Program-made: the position numbers and the translations under genes
NCBI GenBank assembly: GCA_024641665.1
Contig: JAHECP010000015.1
Span: 1 to 59,667, forward strand
Direction: 5' to 3'
Length of the DNA stretch: 59,667 nt
Source: Acidobacteriota bacterium
GTDB taxonomy: Bacteria; Acidobacteriota; Vicinamibacteria; Vicinamibacterales; JAHECP01
In this document: one piece after another, positions 46,158-53,947 of the stretch
Numbering within the stretch: position 1 is the first letter of the stretch
Layout of the letters: each line of letters opens with the position of its first letter
Notes under the pieces: model-generated
What the model was told of the DNA's origin: nothing
The model's database searches: none
The model's input: only the letters and a program-made list of their open reading frames with translations

Positions 46158-46472
46158 ATGGAGATGTTCCTGATGGGCCTGTGCTTGAGCCTGCTCGGCG
46201 TGGCGGTGAGCGCCGCGGCCTTCGCCGCGGCCACGCGCGACGAGCCGCGTCACCGGGAATCCGAGGCCGGCCAGAAGCTCCCGCTTCCGGCGGCGCAGTT
46301 CTTCCTCGACGACGCCGGCCGGCCGGCGGCCCCGCCGCGGGTGCCGATCGAGGTGCTGCTGCTGCAGCTCGAGCACCACGTGCGCCTCGAGCAGGCCGCC
46401 GCCGAGTCGTTCCTGGATCTGCCCACCCGCGAGTCGCTGCACACCCCGAGCAGCTCGCCGCTCGTGCACTGA
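46158..46472 (+). CDS. small single-TM protein heading the cytochrome-NrfD operon
   Basis: 104 aa with a strong ribosome site (GGGGGAGGCAAGGT) before the ATG. One N-terminal membrane helix (MEMFLMGLCLSLLGVAVSAA, then AFAAATR), then a soluble tail with a short amphipathic stretch (PIEVLLLQLEHHVRLEQAA). No Cys, no known domain. Being the first gene of a sigma-54 operon for a membrane redox complex, it may be an accessory or assembly subunit; the function is unknown. Confidence 0.65.
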   Translation: MEMFLMGLCLSLLGVAVSAAAFAAATRDEPRHRESEAGQKLPLPAAQFFLDDAGRPAAPPRVPIEVLLLQLEHHVRLEQAAAESFLDLPTRESLHTPSSSPLVH

Positions 46473-46483
46473 GAGGTGATCCC

Positions 46484-46954
46484 ATGACCGAACGACAGCC
46501 CGACTTGCTGCGGGGGCTCGCGCCAGCCGACATCGCCGCCGTCGTGGCGCTCGGCGCGCGGATCGCCCTGTCCGAGGGTGCGACGCTCTTCCGGCTCGGG
46601 TCGGAGGCCTCCAGCCTCTACCTGGTCGAGCGCGGGCGGGTGACGCTGACGCTCCCCATGCAGCTCGCCGGACGGGAGCAGGACGTGCTGGTCGAGGAGC
46701 GGCTGCCGGGACAGATGCTGGGCTGGTCGGCGCTCATCCCGCCGCACCGCTTCACGCTGAACGCGACGGCGCCGCTCGCGACCGAGCTCATCGCCCTGCC
46801 GCGGCAGAAGCTGCTCGACCACTTCGCGGAACACCCGCAGGTGGGCTACACGGTCCTGACCAACCTGGCGGGCATCATCGGCCACCGCCTGCAGGTGCTG
46901 CAGGCGATGTGGCTGCGCGAGATGCAGCGCGTCATCGAGCTCCGGTGCGCCTAG
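46484..46954 (+). CDS. cyclic-nucleotide-binding-fold protein without DNA-binding domain
   Basis: 156 aa from the ATG at 46484 (GAGAGGTGATCCC precedes). Beta-roll of the Crp/Fnr type: ALSEGATLFRLGSEASSLYL, VERGRVTLTLPMQ, PGQMLGWSALIPPHRF. Instead of a helix-turn-helix the protein ends after a helix (HRLQVLQAMWLREMQRVIEL). It therefore cannot act as a normal Crp; a ligand sensor or cyclic-nucleotide-responsive subunit of the complex is more likely. Lies 11 nt after the small membrane protein and 13 nt before the cytochrome gene. Confidence 0.8.
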   Translation: MTERQPDLLRGLAPADIAAVVALGARIALSEGATLFRLGSEASSLYLVERGRVTLTLPMQLAGREQDVLVEERLPGQMLGWSALIPPHRFTLNATAPLATELIALPRQKLLDHFAEHPQVGYTVLTNLAGIIGHRLQVLQAMWLREMQRVIELRCA

Positions 46955-46967
46955 CGGGAGACCGCTC

Positions 46968-47531
46968 ATGAGATCCGTCGTGTGGGGAGCGTGCGCGCTT
47001 GCGGTCGTCGTCGGGACCTTCGTCGCCCGGATCGGCGCCGGCGACGCCGGCGTGCCGGTCCGGGCGGCGGAGCCGCAAGCCGCGCAAGCCCCGCCGATTC
47101 AAGAGATGGAGCGGGTGGAAGTACCGCCGCCGCCCTTCTCCGAAGGGATCTACCCGTGCACGGCGTGCCACAACAAGGACATGCCGGTGAACCGGACGCG
47201 GCGCGAGCTGACCGAGATGCACACCGACATCGTGCTGAAGCACGGGCACCAGTGGTGTCTCGACTGCCACGACCCGGACGACCGCGACTTCCTGCACCTG
47301 GCGGACGGCGAGCGGGTGGGGTTCGACGAGTCGTACCGGCTGTGCGGCCAGTGCCACGGCGAGAAGTACCGCGACTGGCGCGCGGGCGTGCACGGGCGGC
47401 GCAGCGGGTCGTGGAACGGCCACAAGACGTACCTGCTGTGCGCGCACTGCCACAACCCGCACCAGCCGCACTTCAAGCCGATCGAGCCGAAGCCGGCCCC
47501 CATCCCGCCGTCGCGCACGGTGCCGCGATGA
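46968..47531 (+). CDS. tetrahaem cytochrome c, periplasmic
   Basis: 187 aa with signal or anchor (VVWGACALAVVVGTFVARIG). Four CxxCH motifs: CTACH (64-68), CLDCH (97-101), CGQCH (126-130), CAHCH (158-162). Spacing and size resemble NrfB/DsrJ-like electron carriers and c3-type modules. His residues between the motifs (EMHTDIVLKHGH) can be distal ligands. It would pass electrons between the Fe-S protein and a periplasmic partner. Its TGA overlaps the next ATG (ATGA). Confidence 0.93.
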   Translation: MRSVVWGACALAVVVGTFVARIGAGDAGVPVRAAEPQAAQAPPIQEMERVEVPPPPFSEGIYPCTACHNKDMPVNRTRRELTEMHTDIVLKHGHQWCLDCHDPDDRDFLHLADGERVGFDESYRLCGQCHGEKYRDWRAGVHGRRSGSWNGHKTYLLCAHCHNPHQPHFKPIEPKPAPIPPSRTVPR

Positions 47532-48409
47532 AGCAACCTCCCGACGAGCAACCAAACCTCACGCGCCGGCAGTTCGCCTCGATGGCCGCGGCGGCCGCCG
47601 CCGGCTTCGTCCTGACGGCGTGCGGCCCGAAGCGGCTGTACGAGATGCCGACGGACCGGCTGAAGGCGCGCATCCGCGAGATGGAGCGGAAGTACGCCGA
47701 GGAGTTCGGCACGGCCGTTACGGTGGCGGACACGCCGCCGATCCCCGGCGTGGAGTTCGCCTACGCGCTCGACATCTCGCGGTGCATCGGGTGCCGGCGC
47801 TGCGTGTACGCCTGCGTCGCCGAGAACAACCAGTCGCGCAACCCGCAGATCCAGTGGATCCGCGTGCTGTCGATGGACAAGGACAAGGGCGTGGACTTCT
47901 CGGACGCGGACCCGTACTACCAGCCCGAGCAGGTGCCGCAGGAAGGGCACTTCTACGTGCCCGTGCAGTGCCAGCAGTGCCGCAACGCGCCGTGCACGAA
48001 GGTGTGCCCGACCGGCGCGACCTGGACCGAGAAGGACGGCATCGTCGTCATCGACTACGACTGGTGCATCGGGTGCCGCTACTGCATGGCGGCGTGCCCG
48101 TACGGCGCGCGCCACTTCAACTGGGCGCAGCCGTCGATCCCGAAGGACGAGCTGAACCCGAAGACGCACTACCTCGGCAACCGTCCGCGGCCCAAGGGCG
48201 TCGTCGAGAAGTGCACGTTCTGCATCCAGCGCACGCGCAACGGGCGCTACCCGGCCTGCGTCGAGGTCTGCCCGGTGGGCGCGCGCAAGTTCGGCAACCT
48301 CCTCGATCCCGCGAGCGAGATCCGGTACGTCATCGAGAACAAGCGGGTGCTCGTGCTCAAGGAGGAGCTGAACACGATGCCGAAGTTCTTCTACTTCTAC
48401 GGAACGTGA
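47528..48409 (+). CDS. Tat-exported 4x[4Fe-4S] ferredoxin-type subunit (NrfC/DsrO-like)
   Basis: 293 aa; ATG overlaps the cytochrome stop. Twin-arginine signal TRRQFASMAAAAAAGFVLTA with a following Cys (TACG). Sixteen Cys in four groups: CIGCRRCVYAC, CQQCRNAPCTKVC, CIGCRYCMAAC and CTFCIQRTRNGRYPACVEVC, as in NrfC, PsrB and DsrO. The ending KFFYFYGT recalls DsrO/HmcB proteins. Located between the tetrahaem cytochrome and the quinone-site membrane protein, it should wire the two together in the periplasm. Confidence 0.95.
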   Translation: MKQPPDEQPNLTRRQFASMAAAAAAGFVLTACGPKRLYEMPTDRLKARIREMERKYAEEFGTAVTVADTPPIPGVEFAYALDISRCIGCRRCVYACVAENNQSRNPQIQWIRVLSMDKDKGVDFSDADPYYQPEQVPQEGHFYVPVQCQQCRNAPCTKVCPTGATWTEKDGIVVIDYDWCIGCRYCMAACPYGARHFNWAQPSIPKDELNPKTHYLGNRPRPKGVVEKCTFCIQRTRNGRYPACVEVCPVGARKFGNLLDPASEIRYVIENKRVLVLKEELNTMPKFFYFYGT

Positions 48410-48416
48410 GGCCCTC

Positions 48417-49649
48417 GTGGACACCCTCCGGCTCTTCTCGCGGTTCGTCAAGGGCAGCCTCCGGCTGGTCCTGACCGGCAACCGGTCCTACTGGGCGTGG
48501 ATGGCGTTTCTCGCCGCGCTGATCGCGTCGGGGGCGTCGGCCTACGCGCACCAGGTGTCGACGGGCCTCGTCATGACCGCCATGCGCGACCAGGTGAGCT
48601 GGGGCTTCTACATCGGGAACTTCACGTTCCTGGTGGGCGTCGCGGCCGCCGCCGTCGTGCTGGTCATCCCGGCCTACATCTACGACTGGAAGCCGATCCG
48701 CGAGATCGTGATCTACGGCGAGCTGCTCGCCGTGAGCGCGATCGTGATGTGCCTGCTGTTCGTGATGGTGGACATCGGCCGGCCCGACCGCTTCTGGCAC
48801 CTGATTCCGCCGTGGGGCCACCTGAACTTCCCGCAGTCGATCCTGGCGTGGGACGTGCTGGTGCTGAACGTGTACTTCCTCATCAACTTCGTGGTGGTCA
48901 CGCACATCCTCTTCCGCGCGTTCCACGGGCGGCACTACGACAAGCGCGTGGTCGTGCCGCTGGTGCTCCTGTCGATCCCGATGGCCGTGGGGATCCACAC
49001 CGTGACGGCGTTCCTCTTCAACGGGCTCGCGGCGCGGCCCTACTGGAACTCGTCGATCCTGGCGCCGCAGTTCCTGGCGTCCGCGTTCTGCTCGGGGCCG
49101 GCCATCCTGCTCGTGGTGCTGCAGGTGCTCCGCCGCTTCACGCGGTTCGAGATCCAGAACGAGGCCATCTGGAAGATCGCCGAGCTGATGGCCTACGCCG
49201 CGTTCCTCAACCTGTTCCTGCACGGCGCCGAGGCGTTCAAGGAGTACTACTCGAACACCCAGCACCTGCTGTACACGGAGTACTGGTTCTCGGGACTCGG
49301 CGCGCACCGCACGCTCGTGCCCTACGCGTGGGCGGCGGTGACGCTCAACTCGCTCGCCTTCGTGCTGTTCATCGTGCCCGCCTGGCGCCGCCACCCGGTG
49401 ACGCTCAACCTCGGCTGCCTGGCCATCTACGCGGGCTGCTACATCGACAAGGGCATGGGCCTCATCATCCCCGGCCTGACGCCCGACGCGCTCGGCGAGA
49501 TCTACGAGTACTTCCCGACGACGACCGAGCTCCGCGTGGCGGCGGGCGTCTTCGCGCTCGGGTTCCTCGTCTTCACGCTGATGCTCAAGGTCGCCGTGCC
49601 AATCACGCTCGGCGAGTTCCAGACCGAGCGCACGGGCGGCGCCCACTAG
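48417..49649 (+). CDS. NrfD/DsrP-type integral membrane subunit
   Basis: 410 aa from the GTG at 48417. About ten TM helices (for example FYIGNFTFLVGVAAAAVVLV, LLAVSAIVMCLLFVMVDIG, FVVVTHILFRAF). The text RPDRFWHLIPPWGHLNFPQS and IHTVTAFLFNGLAARPYW is typical of the NrfD/PsrC/DsrP/HmcC superfamily, which oxidises or reduces menaquinol at the membrane. Follows the Fe-S gene by 7 nt. No molybdopterin subunit or nitrite/sulfite reductase is in the window, so the electron acceptor is open. Confidence 0.95.
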   Translation: MDTLRLFSRFVKGSLRLVLTGNRSYWAWMAFLAALIASGASAYAHQVSTGLVMTAMRDQVSWGFYIGNFTFLVGVAAAAVVLVIPAYIYDWKPIREIVIYGELLAVSAIVMCLLFVMVDIGRPDRFWHLIPPWGHLNFPQSILAWDVLVLNVYFLINFVVVTHILFRAFHGRHYDKRVVVPLVLLSIPMAVGIHTVTAFLFNGLAARPYWNSSILAPQFLASAFCSGPAILLVVLQVLRRFTRFEIQNEAIWKIAELMAYAAFLNLFLHGAEAFKEYYSNTQHLLYTEYWFSGLGAHRTLVPYAWAAVTLNSLAFVLFIVPAWRRHPVTLNLGCLAIYAGCYIDKGMGLIIPGLTPDALGEIYEYFPTTTELRVAAGVFALGFLVFTLMLKVAVPITLGEFQTERTGGAH

Positions 49650-49838
49650 CGGCGGCGCCGCGGCCTCCTTCGCCATCAGCCGGTTCGCGCCCCGGACGAC
49701 GAAGAAGAGGACCCAGGCGACGAGCAGGAAGGCGACGAACGCGTTGACGAACAGGCCGGCGGCGAGCACGCTGGCGCCGGCCTCGCGCGCCGCGGCGACC
49801 GAGGTGAACGCCGCGCCCGACGGGTTGTGCAGTGTCAC
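49646..49838 (-). pseudogene. C-terminal half of an MscL-like channel, no proper stop
   Basis: A GTG at 49838 overlaps the stop of the zinc-ribbon gene (GTGA). The frame reads NPSGAAFTSVAAAREAGASV, GLFVNAFVAFLLVAWVLFFV and RGANRLMAKEAAAPP, which is the end of the extracellular loop and TM2 of MscL. TM1 and the N-terminus are missing. In frame it then runs without a stop into antisense of the NrfD gene for hundreds of codons; a +1 shift in the GC-rich stretch near 49655 would end it at TAG 49648-49646. Either a decayed mscL, or a frameshifted short paralogue. Confidence 0.55.
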
Positions 49839-50461
49839 TCCCCGGCCGAGCCCTTGAACTGATCCTCGGCGTCGGCGAACAGCACGTTGAAGCTCGTGAG
49901 CGATCCGTAGCACCCGGTGATGTAGCCCTGCAGCCGTACCTTCACGTCGGGCGGCACTTCCAGGCCGTTGACCTGCTGCTCCAGCGTGCGCAGCCGGTTG
50001 CGCAGCATCACCACCTTGTGGAAGAAGGTCTCGATGGGCCAGCTCTTCTCCTGCAGGCCCGGGTGGCCCGGCCGGAGCACGAGGCTGCCGCCCCGCCACT
50101 TCTCGGCGGGCGCGACCGGCGTGAGGCCGGTCTCCTCGCGCACGATCCGGCGGATCAACGTCTCGAGGTCGCGGGTGGCGGCATCCGGCGCCGTTTCCCG
50201 CTCGCTCACGAGGGGGAGCGCCGCCCGCGCGACGGGCTCGGCGCGCGGCGGGACAGCGGGCGCCCGCGGCGCGCTCTCCCCGCCCGTCCCGATCCTCGCG
50301 CCGCCGCGGTAGTTGTGCTCGCTCTGGCAGTAGCCGCACACCACGCGCAGCGGGCGCCCGTCGGCGTCGGCGGCCATCACCGTGTGGAGGCGGTCGGTCT
50401 TGCACGCGCGGCAATAGTCCTCGAGGGACTCACCCGCGCAGTATCGTCGTGGGTCTGGCAT
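49835..50461 (-). CDS. zinc-ribbon protein of unknown function
   Basis: 208 aa. N-terminal four-Cys ribbon: YCRACKTDRLH and VVCGYCQSEHNYRG. A Pro/Ala-rich linker (about 60-90) leads to a C-terminal region with a predicted helix (FFHKVVMLRNRLRTLEQQVN) that may form a coiled coil. No family recognised. Its TGA overlaps the GTG of the MscL-like frame. The gene lies between the redox complex and the TonB receptor, on the opposite strand from both. Confidence 0.7.
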   Translation of the reverse strand: MPDPRRYCAGESLEDYCRACKTDRLHTVMAADADGRPLRVVCGYCQSEHNYRGGARIGTGGESAPRAPAVPPRAEPVARAALPLVSERETAPDAATRDLETLIRRIVREETGLTPVAPAEKWRGGSLVLRPGHPGLQEKSWPIETFFHKVVMLRNRLRTLEQQVNGLEVPPDVKVRLQGYITGCYGSLTSFNVLFADAEDQFKGSAGE

Positions 50462-50847
50462 GGCGCCATTCCATCACGGGCGCGGGCCCCCGGCAACCGG
50501 CACGGCGCCTACACCACGATCGGCCCGACGCACATCACCGTCTCCAGCAGCGATCCCGACGTGCAGGCGGGACCCGCACCCTGGACGAGGCCGTCCGCCG
50601 CGTCGTCGCTGCGATCGGGACGTGAGGGTCCGGCGGGGCCTGCCGGGTGGCCGGCGGAACCTGCCGACGGCCCGGCAAGAACTCGTCTCCAGCAGCGTTT
50701 GGGCGGGAACCTGACTTGCATGGGGTCTCTCAGCACCCCTGTCTCACCCGCGCCGGCGGCAGTCTCCCCCGCCGGAAGTCATTATCCATCTGCGACCCGC
50801 ACCGTGCCCGTCCGAGGGGCGCGGCGCCCGTCCGCAAGGAGGTCGGC
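50462..50847. other. 386-nt gap upstream of the TonB receptor, with a direct repeat
   Basis: Contains the 14-nt direct repeat CGTCTCCAGCAGCG at 50539-50552 and 50684-50697, plus short stretches that translate gene-like in broken frames (TTIGPTHITVSSSDPDVQ; TLDEAVRRVVAAIGT with a stop). May be a gene remnant. It probably also holds the receptor promoter, not identified. Confidence 0.4.
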
Positions 50848-53799
50848 ATGTCTGACCTGCTCAGCCGTCCCACCGCCTGGACCGTCCAGTCCGGCGCCGG
50901 CCGGCGCGCGCTTCGTGCGGCACGTCTGGCGCTCTTCGCGCTCGCGCTGCTCGGCCTGGCCTCGGCGCCGGCCGCCGCGCAGTCGCAGGCGGCCAACGGC
51001 AACATCGAGGGCACGGTGCTCGACGCGTCGGGCGGCGTGCTCCCCGGCGTCACCGTGACGATCACGAACACCGACACGGGGACCCAGCGTGTCGTGGTGA
51101 CCAACGAGCGCGGCATCTACCGCGCGCCGCTCCTGCCGCTCGGCACCTACCAGCTCGTGGCGGAGCTCGAGGGCTTCAAGCGCTACGAGGAGAAGGGGAT
51201 CACGCTCTCGGCGGGCCAGACCGCCGTGATCAACGTGTCGATGAGCCTCGGCTCCCTCGAGGAGACGGTGACGGTCACGGGCGAGGCGCCGCTCGTGGAC
51301 GCCGGCAAGATCGATCTGGGCCGCAACCTCGGCGAGCGCGAGGTGAAGAACCTGCCGCTCGTCTCGCGCAACCCGTACAACTTCGCGCTCCTCCAGCCGG
51401 GCGTGACGGGCTACGAGAACCCGGAGTTCGGCGTGCCGCGCTTCAGCGCGAACGGCACGCTGCTGCGCATCAACTACCAGATCGACGGCAACACCAACAC
51501 GCAGAAGGACCGCGCGGGCCTGCGGCTCATTCCGATGTCCGAGGTGATGATCCGCGAGGTGAAGGTGGTCACCAGCGGCTACGCGCCCGAGTTCGGCCAG
51601 ACGACGGGCATGGTCTACAACGCCATCACGCCGTCGGGCACCAACGTGGTGAAGGGGGAGGGGAGCTTCCGGTTCCGGCGGAAGCCGTTCAGCGCGTTCC
51701 CGTTCTTCTTCCAGGGACCGAAGACGGCCGACACCAGGCCCGACACCAAGATCAACACGTGGACAGCCGACGTCGGCGGCCCGGTCGTGAAGGACACGCT
51801 GCACTACTACGCCGGGTTCGAGAGCACGTACCGCGATCTGTCGTCGCAGCGCGTCATCCAGATCGACCCGGCCGTCGCGCAGCAGGTGGGCCTCGCGGCG
51901 CAGCCGAGCGTGGTGCCCTGGACGCAGACCGCGCACTTCTACCTCGGGAAGCTGGACTACCAGATGGGGCAGAACCACCGGCTGACCGGGCGGTTCCTGC
52001 GATTCAGCAACGACTCGCCCTACAACGGGGGCGGCGGACTGTCGGCGCTGGAGACCTCGAACGACTATCTGGACGCGATGAACTCCACCGCCATCCAGGT
52101 GAACTCGACGTTCGGCTCGAACAAGCTCAACGAGCTGCGCGCGCAGTACGCCGACCGCGAGAACACGCGGTTCTCGAACTCGGACTCGGGCACCGGCATC
52201 CCCACCAGCATCAGCGGCGTGGTTTCCTTCGGCGGGCCCACGAACAACGGCGCCCGGTTCCTGCAGGGCATTACGCAGGTCATCGACAACTTCACGTGGC
52301 TCGCCGGCGATCACGGCTTCAAGTTCGGGTTCGACGCGCAGTTCGTCCACGACGAGCGGGCGACCGCGCTCTACAGCCAGTACACGTTCCCGACCGTCGC
52401 CGCCTACCTCGCGGCCGCGACCGGGGCGAGCCCGTACGGCTACACGAGCTTCCGGCAGGTGCTCGGCGATCCGAACTTCAAGATGGACTCCAAGCTGTTC
52501 GGCATGTACTGGCAGGACGATTGGCGCGTGACGTCCGATCTCAAGATGCTGTACGGCGTGCGCTACGACCTGTACGTGTACCCGAAGGCCGACCCCAACG
52601 CGCCGTTCGAGTACTCGCGCAAGTTCATCGTCGACAAGAACAACTTCGGGCCGCGCCTCGGCATCGCCTGGACGCTCGGCGAGAAGAAGCGGACGGTGCT
52701 GCGCGCGAGCACGGGCATCATGTACGACCAGGCGCTGCTCGGCGCGTACGAGAACTCGATCGACCAGAGCGGCTCGCCCGTCCGTTGGACGGTCAACCTG
52801 AGCCCGGGCGCCGCGGGCGCGCCGGCCTATCCCGGCACCCTCTCCGACCTGCCGCCCGGCTACACGCTGCCGGCCCAGAGCATCTTCACCGTGTCGCCCG
52901 ACTTCAAGGTCGCCCGCACGTTCCAGAACAACGTGCAGATCGAGCACGCGCTCGGCCAGAACTACTCGGTGTCGGTCGGCGTCGTGTACGTCCGCGGCTA
53001 CGACCTGCCGGTGGTCAACGACATCAACCTGATCAACCCGATCGGCACGCTGGCCGACGGCCGCCCGATCTACTCGACCGCCGTCACCGCCGCCACCCGG
53101 ATGGACCCGATCTTCAACCACATCAACACCGTCCAGGCGATCGGCAGTTCGTGGTACAAGGCGCTGACCCTGCAGTTCGCGCGACGGATGTCGAACGGCA
53201 TGCAGTTCGACGTGAACTACTCGTTCGGCAAGGGCGTCGACAACGCGCCGGCGAGCGGCAATCTGGCGTTCCTGAGCGATGACGCGCGGTCGGACCCGAC
53301 GAACCTGAACCGGGACAAGGGTCCCAACCTGCTCGACACGCGCCACAGCTTCCAGGGCAGCGTCGTGGCCAACCCGACGTTCGCCTTCGAGAGCGAGGCG
53401 CTCAACGCGATCCTCAACCACAACCAGGTCGCCCTGATGATGCAGTTCAACAGCGGCCTGCCGTTCACCATCCGCAGCAACCGCGACCTGAACCAGGACG
53501 GCAGCGGCTCGGACCGCCCGCTCAACGTGGGCCGGAACTCGTTGTACCTGCCCGCACGCTGGAACGTGGATCTGCGGTATTCTCGGTTCGTACCCATTCA
53601 GGGCGAGCGGCGCCTGGAGATCGTGGCCGAGTTCAAGAACGTGCTGAACACGGTCCAGTGGGCGAGTGTGAACCGCGTGGTCACCGTGGACGCAGCGGGC
53701 AACCCGCTGAGCCCCATCCCCACCGACGCGAAGGGGTTTCCGCCCCAGAGCGGGTACGAGCAGCGCGAGTTCCAGCTCGGGTTCAAGTTCCTGTTCTAG
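50848..53799 (+). CDS. Oar-like TonB-dependent receptor with carboxypeptidase-regulatory domain
   Basis: 983 aa; AAGGAGGTCGGC precedes the ATG. Signal peptide up to about 47 (ALALLGLASAPAAA). A CarboxypepD_reg-like domain (52-135: GTVLDASGGVLPGVTVTITN) precedes the plug (SVEETVTVTG-like text at about 133-140, then YQIDGNTNTQKDRAG) and a 22-strand-type barrel ending ..FQLGFKFLF with terminal Phe. This architecture is expanded in Acidobacteriota for uptake of oligosaccharides or peptides across the outer membrane. Followed by a long hairpin and the PIG-L gene on the same strand. Confidence 0.94.
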   Translation: MSDLLSRPTAWTVQSGAGRRALRAARLALFALALLGLASAPAAAQSQAANGNIEGTVLDASGGVLPGVTVTITNTDTGTQRVVVTNERGIYRAPLLPLGTYQLVAELEGFKRYEEKGITLSAGQTAVINVSMSLGSLEETVTVTGEAPLVDAGKIDLGRNLGEREVKNLPLVSRNPYNFALLQPGVTGYENPEFGVPRFSANGTLLRINYQIDGNTNTQKDRAGLRLIPMSEVMIREVKVVTSGYAPEFGQTTGMVYNAITPSGTNVVKGEGSFRFRRKPFSAFPFFFQGPKTADTRPDTKINTWTADVGGPVVKDTLHYYAGFESTYRDLSSQRVIQIDPAVAQQVGLAAQPSVVPWTQTAHFYLGKLDYQMGQNHRLTGRFLRFSNDSPYNGGGGLSALETSNDYLDAMNSTAIQVNSTFGSNKLNELRAQYADRENTRFSNSDSGTGIPTSISGVVSFGGPTNNGARFLQGITQVIDNFTWLAGDHGFKFGFDAQFVHDERATALYSQYTFPTVAAYLAAATGASPYGYTSFRQVLGDPNFKMDSKLFGMYWQDDWRVTSDLKMLYGVRYDLYVYPKADPNAPFEYSRKFIVDKNNFGPRLGIAWTLGEKKRTVLRASTGIMYDQALLGAYENSIDQSGSPVRWTVNLSPGAAGAPAYPGTLSDLPPGYTLPAQSIFTVSPDFKVARTFQNNVQIEHALGQNYSVSVGVVYVRGYDLPVVNDINLINPIGTLADGRPIYSTAVTAATRMDPIFNHINTVQAIGSSWYKALTLQFARRMSNGMQFDVNYSFGKGVDNAPASGNLAFLSDDARSDPTNLNRDKGPNLLDTRHSFQGSVVANPTFAFESEALNAILNHNQVALMMQFNSGLPFTIRSNRDLNQDGSGSDRPLNVGRNSLYLPARWNVDLRYSRFVPIQGERRLEIVAEFKNVLNTVQWASVNRVVTVDAAGNPLSPIPTDAKGFPPQSGYEQREFQLGFKFLF

Positions 53800-53834
53800 C
53801 GAAGGTCGCATTTCTTGCGGCCCCGCGACGCGGG

Positions 53835-53900
53835 GGCCAGCCGTGCTTGCGAGGCCTGTGACTGTTTCGTAGGCTCGAAGGCGAGCAAGCACGGCTGGCC
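53835..53900. repeat. perfect 16-bp inverted repeat between TonB receptor and PIG-L genes
   Basis: GGCCAGCCGTGCTTGC (53835-53850) and its exact reverse complement (53885-53900) flank a 34-nt loop that can itself pair (GAGGCCT with AGGCTC). No T-tract. Could be an RNA-stability hairpin, a miniature mobile element, or a weak terminator. Confidence 0.7.
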
Positions 53901-53947
53901 GCGAAGCTGGACGTCATCCGGCCATGACTTGCCAGAGGACAACGACC

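Noticed and set aside
46158-49649. Assignment as a genuine Nrf nitrite reductase or Dsr operon
   Set aside because: No NrfA, DsrAB or DsrMK gene is present; only the shared NrfC/NrfD-type module.
48357-50414. 685-codon minus-strand frame
   Set aside because: Mostly antisense to the NrfD gene with charged low-complexity translation; only the stretch 49646-49838 has family similarity.
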